The notes: generated by a model not told the origin, from the letters alone. DNA of 64,000 nucleotides from Eulemur rufifrons (GCF_041146395.1 NC_091010.1:48008001-48072000), one strand, 5' to 3'; positions 32,740 to 43,796 are shown, numbered from the stretch's first letter. Numbers and translations: made by a program.

Positions 32740-32985
32740 TGGCTGATCATTTACTTAGTGACCTGTGCTAAACACTTTATAAAGTACACAACCTTAGTTT
32801 GTCCTCACAACAACCCCACAAGGTAGGTATTATTATTCCCAATTTTCAGATGAGAAAACTGAGCCTACACAAGTTAAATGACCTGCCCAAGTTCGTACCA
32901 GCTAAAAAGTGACAGAATCCAGCTTCAAATTCAAACTCAGGACTCTGTTTCCAGAGCCTACAATCTAACCATTTGGCTGAGCTGT
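32740..32985 (-). mobile_element. MIR SINE, antisense
   Basis: TTTGTCCTCACAACAACCCC, AAGGTAGGTATTATTATTCC, GATGAGAAAACTGAGCC, ACCTGCCCAAGTTCG and CCAGAGCCTACAATCTAACC. Confidence 0.92.
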
Positions 32986-32999
32986 CTGCATGGATCTCT

Positions 33000-33655
33000 C
33001 CTGAGTGTTACTGGAGTTTGGTTAAACAAGTAGACTTAGTTCAAGGATTCTCTGGCCTTCAGTATCCCAGGCTGTAGAATGCGTGTTGTGACCTCTCCTT
33101 TCATGTCAGAGCTGCTGGAAGGAAAGGGCCCAGGTTCTAGCGCTGTGGAGGCCAGCAGAGGGGGCTGCTGTAGCTGAGGTCAAGTGGCGGGAGAGAAGGG
33201 AGCTTAGAGAGGCCCGTCCCAGGAAAGTGAAGATTGACAATCCTGTGGCGGCAGGCAGCCCTCCCTTGCAGCCTCATGGACGCCTGTGGGCTAGCACCTC
33301 TGGCAGGGGTGCCTCTCCAGGAAGAGGGGGCAGAGTTAGCAGCACGGAACTGTCCTGAGTGTGCTGGGCTCTGCACAGAGGATCTCTCTCGCCACCCTGT
33401 CACCTGTCTGCCCTATGCCTCCTCAGCCCCACCTGAAAGAGTCCCTCTCCCTGCTCCACTGGCCCCACACTGGGATCCCCATATCCCCCAGCAGGCCTCT
33501 TCCCTGCTTCTCCTCCCCCAACACTCCAACCTCACAAGGACTTCTAACCACCGTGTTGTCTGGTCTAAGGTATGAATAAGTCCTTTTTCACCTTAATTCC
33601 ACTGACACAAGAATGAGACTTTCCAAAGGCCCTGCACTAGAAAACTGAAGGAAAG
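33000..33655. other. Unique sequence, nothing recognised
   Basis: Plus-strand frame 33234-33575 (113 codons) has no recognisable domain. No repeat or strong motif cluster is visible. Confidence 0.45.
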
Positions 33656-33659
33656 ACTA

Positions 33660-33850
33660 GAAGAGCCAACACTTAGGTTACCGTGGCCAGATGCTGTTCT
33701 AAGGACGTTAACAAAAATTTGCACTACAATCCTAAGAGGTAGGTACCCCTATTCTATAGAGGAGGAAAAGAGGCCTGAGAATTCATAAGCTCTAGCTGGT
33801 AAATGGCACAGCTGGGACTTTAATCCAGGTAGTATGCTCTTATGTAACAG
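33660..33850 (-). mobile_element. MIR SINE, antisense
   Basis: CCAGATGCTGTTCTAAGGAC, ACAATCCTAAGAGGTAGGTA, ATAGAGGAGGAAAAGAGGC and GGCACAGCTGGGACTTTAAT. Confidence 0.8.
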
Positions 33851-33892
33851 TACTTTTTCCAAAGCAAAAAAAAAAAGACTTTAAAGTCTTTG

Positions 33893-34005
33893 AACTCTTT
33901 CTACATTAGACTGTAAACTCCCTGAGGTCATTCTTGCCCATCATTGCATTCCTATAGGGTGAGGCAAAGTGGGACATCCATAAATGTGCACCAAAGGGAT
34001 TCAAA
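33893..34005 (+). mobile_element. L2 3' end, sense
   Basis: ACTGTAAACTCCCTGAGGTC, then CATTGCATTCCTATAGGG and CATCCATAAATGTG. Confidence 0.7.
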
Positions 34006-34009
34006 GACA

Positions 34010-34610
34010 ACTAAAGGCTTCAGAGAACTGCCTGTCACTCCCCACTGGGCACAGAGGACATGATACTTCCCCTTGCCTCAACCTTGGCTGGCTTGGGTGC
34101 TAGACTCAGCCACACTGACTGCTGGCCAGAGGTAGGCTCGGCCAGTACCAGAGCCAGGTCTAATGAGGTCCTCAGGCCTTTCCAGAACCCTTCCCATCTT
34201 CTTATTGGTCTCTCTTGACCCAGTCTCAGCCCCTCAGCTGGTCCTTATAGCCCCCCAAATGTCTGAACACCTGTCTCCCAAGACTAGTCGGCCCTCTGGC
34301 TGTGCCCTCCAGAGGCCCCCACTCCCCCAGTCCGTGCTCTCGGCCCTGCCTGCCCTCCTGGAGCATGTTCGTGGTTAGGGCTGGCCCTGCCCTTCCGAAG
34401 CTCAGCTCCCTCACCCCACAGCCTGGCGTCAAGTTGTTCTGAGGACAAGCGCCCTGGCCCCAGGAGCCCCTTTCCCACAACCTGCCCCCTGCCCACAGCT
34501 GACCAAACACTCTCCTTTGCCACCCTCTCCACACAGCCCTCTATTGCTCCTGTTTCTGACTTGAGAGTTTCCTCCAAATCCCCACACTGCCTCCTGTGAC
34601 CCACTTAGAG
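34010..34610. other. GC-rich unique sequence, nothing recognised
   Basis: Short overlapping frames only. Pyrimidine-rich toward 34300-34560. Confidence 0.45.
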
Positions 34611-34614
34611 TCCT

Positions 34615-35065
34615 AACGCTCTGGACTTAAAATAGAAAACACTCAACACAAGCTTTTACACTTCCCGCTACCAGCTGAATAAAGGTTGCGTCTTTAGCAA
34701 AAACAACATAACCACCTAGTAATAATGATAGTTGCCCGCCAATTCAGAGTGGGTGGCCATTCATTTTGCCCAGCCCTCCAACCCACTTACTACCTGTCCC
34801 CAGGCTGTATAAGTGCATGTGGGTCTCTCGGGGTGTGTGACACATGTGGCTATGTACTGTGTGCTTTTGCCTCCTTGGGAAAAACTCCAAAGTGACTGCT
34901 TGCCCTGGGCTCATCTGTAATGTGGGGCATTGATCGGGGCCCATTGATAGCTGATTGTTTTCACACGTGACTCGGTCACATTCCTCTAATCTCCATCCTT
35001 CTGCTCGGTTTGCATGACAAGAAGTGGCCTCAGTGGAGAGAGGTCACTCACCTCTGACCAGGATA
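34615..35065. promoter_or_regulatory. Candidate regulatory block G
   Basis: Repeat-free, with AT-rich runs AACACAAGCTTTTACACTTC at 34644-34663, CAGCTGAATAAAGGTTGCG, AAACAACATAACCACCTAG and TAATAATGATAG. Further on are two ATTGAT cores either side of CGGGGCCC (34929-34947), GCTGATTGTTTTCACACGTG, and the short palindrome GTGAC-TCG-GTCAC at 34967-34979. Confidence 0.32.
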
Positions 35066-35199
35066 TAATTGGAAAAAGAAGGTCATTGCCGCCTTTGCTT
35101 CTGGGGCAGATCAGCTTCGTTCCATTTGTGTCACAAGCTCTCGCCAGCACACCCTCTCAATGACATGGAGACAATGGCTGTGCCCCACAATGGAGCCCA

Positions 35200-35475
35200 C
35201 AGAGATGTGCTTGACACAACACAAACACACCATGGGACCGGCACTCGCTCTTACTAGGACAGACATGTACAATGACACAGACACAATAGGTGTTCTTAAT
35301 AAATGCTGATGATAGCACCAGTGATACAGAGGACAATGCATAGCCAGTGACATCCTTGCACAGAGGATGCACAAAGAGATACACAAAGCAATGCTTACCA
35401 GGTGACACAGGAACCCAAGGACATATGCACACAGTGACACACAGACATATCCATGAGGGCAAACAGCCCAAGCTG
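35200..35475. other. CA/ACA-rich low-complexity sequence
   Basis: Irregular GACACAGACACAATAG and ATACACAAAGC type units with a short LINE/MIR-like tail, ATAGGTGTTCTTAATAAATG at 35287-35306. The minus-strand frames over it have cysteine/valine-rich, repeat-like composition. Confidence 0.4.
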
Positions 35476-35524
35476 AGCTACCCAACATTCAGAAATATGC
35501 AACGGTAAATACCTCTCCTCAGGC

Positions 35525-35602
35525 AATGCCCGTATGGGAATATATCAGAATTATCTGGGGAGCTTTGACAAAGTGCATGAGTCCAGGAACCCCTGCCTAT
35601 AC
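35525..35602. mobile_element. MER5-like fragment
   Basis: ATATCAGAATTATCTGGGGA, GCTTTGACAAAGTGCATGAG and CCAGGAACCCC resemble the start of a MER5-type hAT element. Confidence 0.45.
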
Positions 35603-36604
35603 ATACATACTCCTTACAATGAGTGCACGTGGGTAAACAGGCTTGTGTTGAAAAGCTCCCCCAAGTAATTGATATCCCCTCCAAGGGAGAACCCTTGAAC
35701 TTCCCCCACCAGGTTTCCCTCTCCAGGGTGGCAGAACTTGCTGGCAGGGGTGTTGGGCTGTATTTTATTTTCTTACTCAGTTTGGGAAGAGACAGGCTCT
35801 GGAGCTGGATATGTCAGTGGCCAGGAGATTAGGGTGTCAGACAGAGGCCAGGAACTGAAAGAGTTAAAACTGGGCCGTAGGACATTGATCCCTGGGGGCT
35901 TTGGCTGGCCTCATTAGCACAGCACACCCAGAAGGACCCTTCAGGCAGGGACCTTTCATGTCCAGGAGACTCTCCTGCGCCTCCTCACCAGGGTAGGAAG
36001 GCCCAAATCCCACACCTCCAATGTCACGTCTGCCACAGCCTTGGGTATCTTCAGGGGGAACATTAGCCAGCCCCAGGCCAGGTGACCCAACCCTTGGGCA
36101 CTTCCCCACGCCGGGGTCCCAGGGCGCCAAAGCCAACACCATGAAAGCTAGACGGTTCCTTCTATTCAGGGCAGGGGTTGTGGGGAGCCACCCAACACCC
36201 ACCCTGTCAACGCGGGAGGCCTCCGGGAGCAGGCAGAGGGCACCACGCAGGGATCAGGCTTTGGAGGCGACCGGTCACTCGAGCCCCACCGAGGAGACCC
36301 AGAGATCCGCGTGGAGAGCACAGGGTCGCGCCGCCCCCTGGCGGCTCAATGACAGAGTTGAGGCCCGAAGGTGGGCGGCTGTGGGGTCCGGCAGCTCCGG
36401 GACAGATTCCTCCTTCCTGGCGTTAAGGGTGGGAAGCATGTTGAAGGGACGCCCCCACGAGGACTGTCCTGCCCTGTCCCTTCCCTCCCGCTTCCGCTGT
36501 CCTTCTGTTCCTTTCCTTATTTCTTCTCTTCCTCCTCCCCCAACCTCTTCCACTCTTCCTACCCTTCCCCCTCCTCTGTCCTCACTCCCTCTCCCACCCG
36601 CCTT

Positions 36605-37560
36605 CCTTTCTCTCGTCCTTCCCCCACCCCCTCCCGCCCCCGCGGGGCAGCGCCTCGGTGCGCCCGCTTGGCAGTTAGCCCATTAGATCTCGTACTATTG
36701 ATCCGCTTCTGAGCAAAGGCTGACAGCCCCCCTCCTGGTCTCCCCAAGTCCCCATTCCTGGTGCCCCCCTCCAGGCAGTCCTGGCCTGCGCTTCCCCCCG
36801 CCCCCCACGCGGGCCGCGCGGAAGTCTCGCCCTCACGAAGGACAAGAACAAATGTAATTAAAGCGACTGGCGAGGGGGGTGCGTCCCTACCAGCACTGGC
36901 GCGAGCCGGGGTCCCAGCGGCCCGCGCTTGGCCTGTCACCTCTCCACCCCCCGCCCCGTCCCCGCCCCCCGGCGCGGGAGCATTTGGGTTGAGCTGCGCC
37001 TGTCCTATAAATCCACATATAATTCTCGCCTTTCCTGTTCAGCTAAGGAAAATAAACGTGTAAGGCTGTTTCTGGGAGCCCAGCTCAGGGACCGCTCTAA
37101 ATTCTCCTCTTATTGAGTCGGGGCTGGAAATCATTCAGCTCGGCGGCGCGCCCCAGACCCCCCTCCGGCCCGCGCCCGCCGCGCACACGCACGCGCGCAC
37201 ACGGAAGGCAGGCGCTGGGTATATAAATATCTCCAGCTCTCCCCATAGCCGGGCAGATTTATTCCGCTGCCAAGCCTGCAGAAAATTGACTTGTTCATGG
37301 AGGCGGCTATTGACACATCACCGGGGGGAGGGTTAGGGGAGAAAGCAGTGGAGCCGGCGCCCCTCCATTATACGTTAATGTAATCAGCAGTGTGCGAAAT
37401 GACTGCGCGGAAAATAGCATCACTGACATTTATATTAGAGGATATTGATGGCAGGAGCTGTGACCGCATCACTCTGCCTCCCGTTTCCACGGATTGACAC
37501 AGGAGCCTCTTGTTGGCTCCATCCACGCTCGCCTCCCCTCCCCCTCTCCCCCTCCCGCAC
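36605..37560. promoter_or_regulatory. CpG island 2 with embedded enhancer-like blocks
   Basis: CpG-dense stretches (nine CpGs in 36781-36840 and about 13 in 37141-37200) alternate with AT-rich motif blocks, the whole being about 950 bp and free of repeats. AT-rich blocks: CCATTAGATCTCGTACTATTG (from 36680), AAATGTAATTAAAGCGAC (from 36850), TCCTATAAATCCACATATAA (37004), AATCATTCAGCTCGG, the TATA-like element at 37220, CATTATACGTTAATG (37366-37380) followed by TAATCAGC, and GGATATTGATGG. ATTGACA (PBX/MEIS-like) occurs at 37309 and 37493. It is the most complex regulatory-looking segment in the window. Confidence 0.6.
37220..37229 (+). promoter_or_regulatory. TATA-like element in CpG island 2
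   Basis: TATATAAATA lies just downstream of a GC-rich, CpG-dense stretch, the arrangement of a TATA promoter. A start site would be expected near 37250. No open frame of note follows, so if it is a promoter its product would be non-coding. Confidence 0.3.
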
Positions 37561-37639
37561 TCTCTCTCTCTCTCCACCCACTCTGTGTGTCTCTCCAGCT
37601 CTCCCCCTCTCCTTGCCTCATCCCCACCCTCCCTATTCA

Positions 37640-37695
37640 CTCATTTCCCAAATAATTCTTGAGCACCTACTGGGTGCCACGTGCAAGGGTCTCTC
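37640..37695 (-). mobile_element. Possible L2/MIR tail fragment, antisense
   Basis: CCCAAATAATTCTTGAGCAC, then CTACTGGGTGCCACG, resembles the mirrored tail of L2. Confidence 0.5.
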
Positions 37696-37819
37696 CTCCG
37701 TGCCTCTCTTCCTAGGTTTCTCCCTCTCTTTCTCCCCCACCGTGCCCTTGCCCTCTTTCTCCCTCCTCCCCAGCGTTGCCTCTCCCCTCCCCGCTGCCTT
37801 GGCTCGGTGGCTGGACCGC

Positions 37820-38020
37820 TGCTGTCACAGCAGATAGATAATTGAAAAATGGGCCTCACCTTTGCAGCCAGCAGGAGTGGTTCAGGCAGTTACCGCCGGG
37901 GTTACCTACTCCATCTCAGGCCCAGGCTCCAAAAGAGATTCTGAGGAAATTGGATTTTACATGGATGTTTTATTCGAGCAGAGGCTTTAGTGTATATAAA
38001 TACAGGCGAGGAGGCCTTGG
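37820..38020. promoter_or_regulatory. Candidate regulatory block H
   Basis: AGCAGATAGATAATTGAAAA at 37829-37848, then GGAAATTGGATTTTACATGG and GTTTTATTCGAGC, and GTGTATATAAATACAGG near 37991. It lies just downstream of CpG island 2 and shares its AT-rich, repeat-free character. Confidence 0.33.
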
Positions 38021-38277
38021 CGGCAAGGATGAGTGAAGACAGACAATTCCGCCTGGAGCCTCCGGCTCAGGGGAGGCAGGCCAGCCATGCGCTCAGCTCC
38101 GGGTTCCAGACCTGGACACGCGTTCCCCTCATCATCCGGAACTGAAAGAGGTTAGTGCCTCTGCACAGCTCCCTAAAAGCTGCCTTGGGAATAAAAAAGC
38201 GTGTGGTTGTTGGGGGCTTGGCAGGACTGTATACTGAGAAACAAAGGAAATACACTGGAGAAGTTTGAGGACTGATT

Positions 38278-38385
38278 TCTTCAATAAATATTTATTGAAC
38301 CTTTAACTTTTGAATTACTGAGTTTGAGGCACAAGAGTAAGTTAGGCATGGCTGTCGCCTTCAAGAACAGTAAAATAGTTTGGAC
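38278..38385 (-). mobile_element. L2 3' end, antisense
   Basis: TCTTCAATAAATATTTATTG, then GGCATGGCTGTCGCCTTCAA and GAACAGTAAAATAG, match the mirrored L2 3' end. Confidence 0.65.
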
Positions 38386-38433
38386 ACTGACGACCTCGGG
38401 TTTCTTTCTTAAATTTTTGTTTTGTTTTGTTCT

Positions 38434-38670
38434 TTTTTTAGGGGATCTCGCTCTGTTGCCCAGGCTAGAGTGCAATGGCACGATCATAGGTCACTGCAGC
38501 TTTGAACCCCAGGGCTCAAGGGATCCTCCTGCCTCAGCCTCCTGAGTAGCTAGGACTACAGGTGGGCACCACCACACCAAGCTGATTTTTTCTTAATTGT
38601 TTTTAGAAACAAGGTCTTGCAATGTTGCCCAGGCTGAGCTCAAGAGATCCTCCTGCCTCAGGCTCCCATC
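38434..38670 (-). mobile_element. Alu (old, J-like), antisense, 5'-truncated
   Basis: A T-rich start, CTCTGTTGCCCAGGCTAGAG, GTGCAATGGCACGATCATAG and AGCCTCCTGAGTAGCTAGGA, then the left arm ending early at CCTGCCTCAGGCTCCC. Diverged and without a clear target duplication. Confidence 0.9.
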
Positions 38671-38689
38671 TGGGGTTTCCAGTTGGGGA

Positions 38690-39180
38690 TAAGGAAAGGG
38701 AAAGGTAAAAAAGTGGGTGCTGAGATTACTTTTCTAAGGACCTGAGCAGCTGGGGAGCTTAAATGTAGCAGCAGAAGGGAAACTGGTGGAGTTGGGGGAT
38801 GAGGGTCCCCCTAACTCCATTCTGCTCTCTGGGCCTGGTTAGCAGAGCATCTGGGGAACTTTTGGACAATGGTGGCCAACAAATCTCTAGGCAAGATCAC
38901 ATCCAAGGTGTTTTCAAGGAATCCTGGTGAAAGCCTCTGGAGGATCATTGAGGACCAAAGTGAGGCCTTCCAGAGAGACCAGGTACAAGGTGGGAAGAGG
39001 CCCTGAGTGAGGAGCCCATTAGGGAGGCCTAAATTGAAGGCATATGGGCAAATGAGGGGCATCAAAAGACCAGGGAGGTGGGATGTTGGGGCAGGGGAGA
39101 GGAGATGCTTGGGGACCCAGGATAAAGAATTTTCCAGGGTCTGAATGTCCCCTTCCTTGTAGGAAAGCCTCCATTTCATT
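38690..39180. other. Unique sequence, nothing recognised
   Basis: A minus-strand frame of 122 codons at 38811-39179 shows no domain. No repeat landmarks were recognised. Confidence 0.45.
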
Positions 39181-39189
39181 CCTGGGCAG

Positions 39190-39295
39190 GGTCTTTTTTA
39201 TGCCCTGTCTGATCTCTAATTAGAGTCTATGTGGCTGACAGGTACCACCCAAATAATTACTGTTCCTTGGAAGGAGTGTCATGAGCCATCCCATG
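39190..39295. promoter_or_regulatory. Candidate regulatory block I with 12 bp palindrome
   Basis: The perfect palindrome CTCTAATTAGAG (39214-39225) carries a TAATTA homeodomain core. It is followed by GGCTGACAGGTACC (TGACAG, MEIS/TGIF-like) and CCCAAATAATTACTGTTCC. The block is short, repeat-free and distinct from its GC-rich surroundings. Confidence 0.35.
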
Positions 39296-39930
39296 ACCGA
39301 AGACTAGAATTAAGGTGAGTGGAGCCAGGCTCAGACTGCTCACTGAAGGGGCAGGGGCTGTTTCTGAGCTCAGAGCAGAGACAACAGCTGCCTTATCCCA
39401 GCTACATCACTGAAAGCCAGACTAGCCCTCCCCCAGAGCAACACTACAAAGCCCCCCTTGTCCTCTGTCACATTGTTATACTGTTACATCACCAGCCTTC
39501 GGGGGCAGGACAGGTGCTGGATAGATCATGGCCATCCCTCCAGCTGCCCCTTGCACATCCCAGGCACTCCCAGATGGCACTCTGGAAACTCCAATCCAGC
39601 TATAGGATGGGAATATTCTGGGGTAACTGACTCCTCTCAAAACTCTCCCTGTCTGACCCCATCAGCATCTGCCCTCTCCCCTAGAGATTACATTCATCCT
39701 GACAGTCCCACACAAAGGGAGTCCCTTTCCGGCTCTCAGGGAGCCAGGCCATGCCCACTTGCCTTAGTTACCTGTGCTGCCTCCTCACCTCTGCCCTCGG
39801 AGAACCACTCATGTGGTTCTCACTCTTCACCACCCAAATCCATTCCTACATTTGTCTCCCCACATTGTCTATATGTCACTCATTTGACATATAGTCTCTG
39901 AGTTCCAGTCTTGCTGTTAGCTTAGGACCC

Positions 39931-40290
39931 TGCTATGGTTTGAATGTTTGTGTCCATCCAAAATTCATGTTGAAACTTAATCCCCAAAGCAGTAGTACTA
40001 AGACGGGGGCCTATAGGAGATGCTTACGTCATGCCCCCACAAATGGGATTAGTGCCCTTTTAAAGGGCTTGAGGGAGCTTTTTGGCCCTTTTCCCCTTTC
40101 TACCATATGAGGATGCAGCAAACGGTGCTGTCTATGAAGAAGAGAGTGAGCTTTTACCAGACACCAAATCTGCTGGCACCTTGATCTTGGAGTTCCCAGC
40201 CTCCAGAAGTAGCAGATATGATTTTCTATTATTTATAAATTACCCAGTCTCAGGTAATTTGTTATATCCACAGAAACAGACTAAGACAGA
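39931..40290 (+). mobile_element. MaLR LTR (MST/MLT1 type), sense, solitary
   Basis: CTGCTATGGTTTGAATGTTT, CCAAAATTCATGTTGAAACT, AATGGGATTAGTGCCCTTTT, CACCTTGATCTTGGAGTTCC and CAGACTAAGACAGACC at the end: a complete solo LTR in sense order. The 75-codon frame at 40082-40309 lies inside it and is not a gene. Confidence 0.92.
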
Positions 40291-40829
40291 CCCCTTGAAC
40301 AGGTTGTGATGACGACATGAGTTCATGCATATGCATGTGTGTGCATGCACATGTGCTCACTTGGGCCTTGTCACCCAGGGCACAGGGGACACCATTCAAG
40401 AAGCAGTACTTGATCCTACCCTGCCATCCAAATTAGAAAACTGACATTCAGAAGAAAAATGAAGGAGCAGCCAGGAAAGTGGCTTCCCACAGTCGGAAGG
40501 ACACCTCTCACTCCTCCAGGCCTTATGAAGATGGGATTCTGGGAGGTCGTTCCTCCAGGATCATCCACCCAGTAAGGAATCAGAGAGGACCCAGGGAAAT
40601 GGGGGGGGGGGGTGAAGGTACTGGGAAACAGCCACATATGGCTCCCATTTATTGAGACTCAAAGCCTGTGCCTTCTCTCTCCGTATGTGAGAAACCAGTT
40701 AGAGGCAGGGTTCAAAGCAGAATGAACCTTTGAAAGGTAGCTAGCCTGTTTCTGGGGGGCAAAAGAAGCTGTCAGGAGCTGGAAGGTTGAAGGTCTGGGT
40801 GGAGAAGCCAGGCATGGCAAAGGAAGCAT

Positions 40830-40972
40830 TTCCAGCCTCAGCAACAAAGCCATATTAGCTGTGTGACTGTAGGCAGAGTCACTTGGCCTCTCTGGGCTTC
40901 AGAATCCTCATCTGTAAAATGAAAAACTTAAGATTTGTGTCAGCTCTAGTTTCTAAGAATCTAAACTGGTGA
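40830..40972 (+). mobile_element. MIR SINE, sense
   Basis: TTAGCTGTGTGACTGTAGGC, GTCACTTGGCCTCTCTGGGC and CCTCATCTGTAAAATG. Confidence 0.9.
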
Positions 40973-40974
40973 GT

Positions 40975-42755
40975 GAATATGTTTGGACAGCCCAACTTGG
41001 GATAAAATAAGGAATTTCAGGGCTGAAGATCCAGACCATTCCAAGAGGGATGAGAGAGGTAATTGAGGGGCCAATGGGCCCTGAAATTTCTCAGAGGACA
41101 CTTGGTGGCTGGGAACCTGCCACGGCCAGGACAAGTACAGAGCAAGAAAGCAGCCCAACCCTAGGGCAGAGGAAAGGCAGGGATAGATCTAGAAAGAAGT
41201 GCTACCTAAATTGTCTCTGCCTCAGGGTCTCTGCTCAGAATCTCATTCTCACAGCCCAGAGACGGTGAGTGGAAACTCCAAGTGGCCAGGCAACAGTCGA
41301 TCAATCCAAACGAAAGGAAGACTGTGCTTAGAAATCTGTACGCTCTCACGTCCCGTGCTTTGGAAGGGAATGAATGGAAGGGTCTTTGCTTGGTTTCTGC
41401 AGAGTTTCTTAGTAGTTTCCTACCTGAGAAATACTAGCATCACTTCGGCTATTCCGATGGAGAAGGGATCACAGCGCCCCTAGTGGTGGAGACTGGCGGT
41501 TGGCAGAGGCGACACCAGGAGACTTGCTAGGAGCCAGAGTGTGAAGCAGCTGCAGGGAGGCAGTGGGGGACACTCGGTGTAATGGAGACAACCCCTCCCC
41601 CCATCTTGACTCAGAGCAAGATGAAACAGGGCAGGTGACCAGGGAAACTTGGAGCAGAAAGCCACGCTGAAGGATAATCCCTAGAGGGAAAAGGCTAGAA
41701 GCCCGCAGCAAAGGCCGCCAGCAGGCAGCAGGCAGGGGAGGAGAGGTGAGGAGAAGGGAGGGAAGATATCCCTTTCCACGGATGTGCCTTGGCCCCTGCC
41801 CAGGCAGAGAGGGGCATATTTTCTGTCTTGTCCCAAGCCCCTGCATCTGCCACCTTGTTTACCTCGTGCCTATTTATAGTCTCAGGCTCTATGCCTGGCA
41901 TGGGACTCTGCAATTTATATGACTATAAACCTCCAAAGGGCACCAAGGGCTGGCAGAGGATGGATAAAGACAGGGGCAGGCCTCCCAAGGTCAAAACGCC
42001 CACCCTCCCACCCACACTGACTTTACATCCTGTTCAAGGGCAAGAGGTCATAAGGCCAGGCTCAGGCGAATGAGAGATGGGCAGGAAGCCACAGTCACCT
42101 CTTTGACTCTTCCCACCCTGAGCTTGTCCAGTTTAGAATTTGGAGCAAGATAGATTGTTTTTGGTTCCCCCACCCCCAGACTTTGGGAGGGGGTAGGAAA
42201 GCTCAGTGTGGGACAGTGGATCTCATCAAGGGATAATCAAATTTGGAGAGAGGGGGTAAGTGCAGCCTTTTGAGGGAGAGGAGGAAAATGGGGACCAACA
42301 TCCCAACTCCCACCTGACCCACCTCTTAACAGCAGAAAGGAAGAACTATGCCTGGAGCATACCTGGCCCCTGGCTTCCTTCTGGGAGTGACTTTGTTTTT
42401 TATTTGGAGGGGGTGACTTTGGAGGCCTGAGAGGGCCCACCTCTCAGGACAGGCAATGCTGGTATGCCCCATGCCTGGGCCCCCAGTCACCAAGGGATTC
42501 TTCGAGAGCAGCTCATTCCCTTTAGAAGCAGCCTCTTCTCCGCCTCCAGCTCACCCTCTACTGCAGCTCATCACCCTCTCTGTCGCTTCCAGCCCGCCAG
42601 CCCCTATGGGTCCTCACCTCACTGTTCCCCACAAAGTGTCCCATGCTGTGCCTGCTATGCCTGCCCCTCAGCTCACCATCAGGGGGCATGTCCCCCACCC
42701 AATGTCTCCACACTAGTCCCCACCCCAAGATTTATCATGTGTGCATTAAGGCTGG
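40975..42755. other. Unique sequence, no gene recognised
   Basis: About 1.8 kb without repeats that I can name. It includes a consensus MEF2 site at 41870-41879 and a patch GGGATAATCAAATTTGG at 42230-42246. Open frames such as minus strand 41469-41846 lack any family resemblance. Confidence 0.4.
41870..41879. promoter_or_regulatory. Consensus MEF2-type site
   Basis: CTATTTATAG is an exact match to the MEF2 consensus CTA(A/T)4TAG. AATTTATATGACTATAAACC follows about 35 bp later. A single site can occur by chance; occupancy is unknown. Confidence 0.3.
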
Positions 42756-42767
42756 ACATAGCTCAGC

Positions 42768-42768
<1 letters not shown>

Positions 42769-42803
<35 letters not shown>
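42769..42803. repeat. TG microsatellite
   Basis: (TG)n of about 15 units. Confidence 0.95.
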
Positions 42804-42880
42804 AGAATGTGCTAGTAGGTGGGTTAGTCAGAGGCCAAATAGGCATGAACACGAAGGAGGGGAGAAACCCAAAATGACTT

Positions 42881-43183
42881 CCTTTTTTTTTTTTTCTTTT
42901 TGAGACAGAGTCTCTCTCTGTCACCTGGGCCAGAGCGCAGTGGCACCATCATAGCTCACTGCAACCTCAAACTCCTGGGCTCAAGTGATTCTCCTGCCTC
43001 AGCCTCCTGAGTAGCTGGGACTATAGGCACGCACCACTATGCCCGGCTAATTTTTCTGTTTTTTTATAGAGATGAGGTCCCTCTCTTGTTCAGGCTGGTC
43101 TAGAACTCCTGGCCTCAAGCAATCCTCCCACCTCAGCCTCCCAGAGTGCTAGGATTACACGTGTGAGCCATCGTGCCTGGCCC
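42881..43183 (-). mobile_element. Alu, full length, antisense
   Basis: A T-rich start, GAGACAGAGTCTCTCTCTGT, CACCATCATAGCTCACTGC and TGGGACTATAGGCACGCACC, ending GAGCCATCGTGCCTGGCC. A 9 bp target duplication AAATGACTT lies at 42872-42880 and 43185-43193. Confidence 0.95.
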
Positions 43184-43796
43184 GAAATGACTTTTTCCTT
43201 CCTTGGTTGTTTTGTTATTTTCCTGTCAACCTCTGGTCTGCTAGAGTAAGTCTGAGGACTTGGGGAGGGGCAATGTCTCTCTAAGAGCCCATGTAACCCA
43301 GTGGCCATTTCTAGCCCTCTTTGGGCCCTCCACTTGGGTCCACCCACCATCTTGGGTCTCAGGCACCGGGGTCTGGGCTAAACCTGGTGGGAGGCAGACA
43401 GAGCTGGGGGCCAGAGATTGCCCAGCTGGAGTCAATCCTCTGGGGGCAGGGGCACTGGAGGACGCTGAACTATCAGTCAATATAGACTCCCAGCTGGGTT
43501 TGAGCTTGGTCTTGGCCCTGGGTAAAGCTATACTCCAGGGAAAGAAGGAGGCCACAGGGGATGGGCCCATTCTCAGGCACACACCCCTCTCCCTGCCCTC
43601 TGATCCCAGCCCATCCTTAGGGTGGGGATGCAAATGAGTAAGCCAAGTCCTGTCCTTCTCTGAGGAGGGGAGACAGGGAATAGAGAGGATTCCAGATTCT
43701 GAGTCCCTTTTGCTCACCTACTATCTGCTTTTATCTAGTGCCTTCTCTGAGGTGGGGGTATCAGGGAGACATAGTCAGGCGTGAAGGTGATGTCTG

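Noticed and set aside
36021..36686. 221-codon plus-strand frame running into CpG island 2
   Set aside because: It ends in a serine/proline/leucine run encoded by a pyrimidine tract. No family resemblance, and no clear start context.
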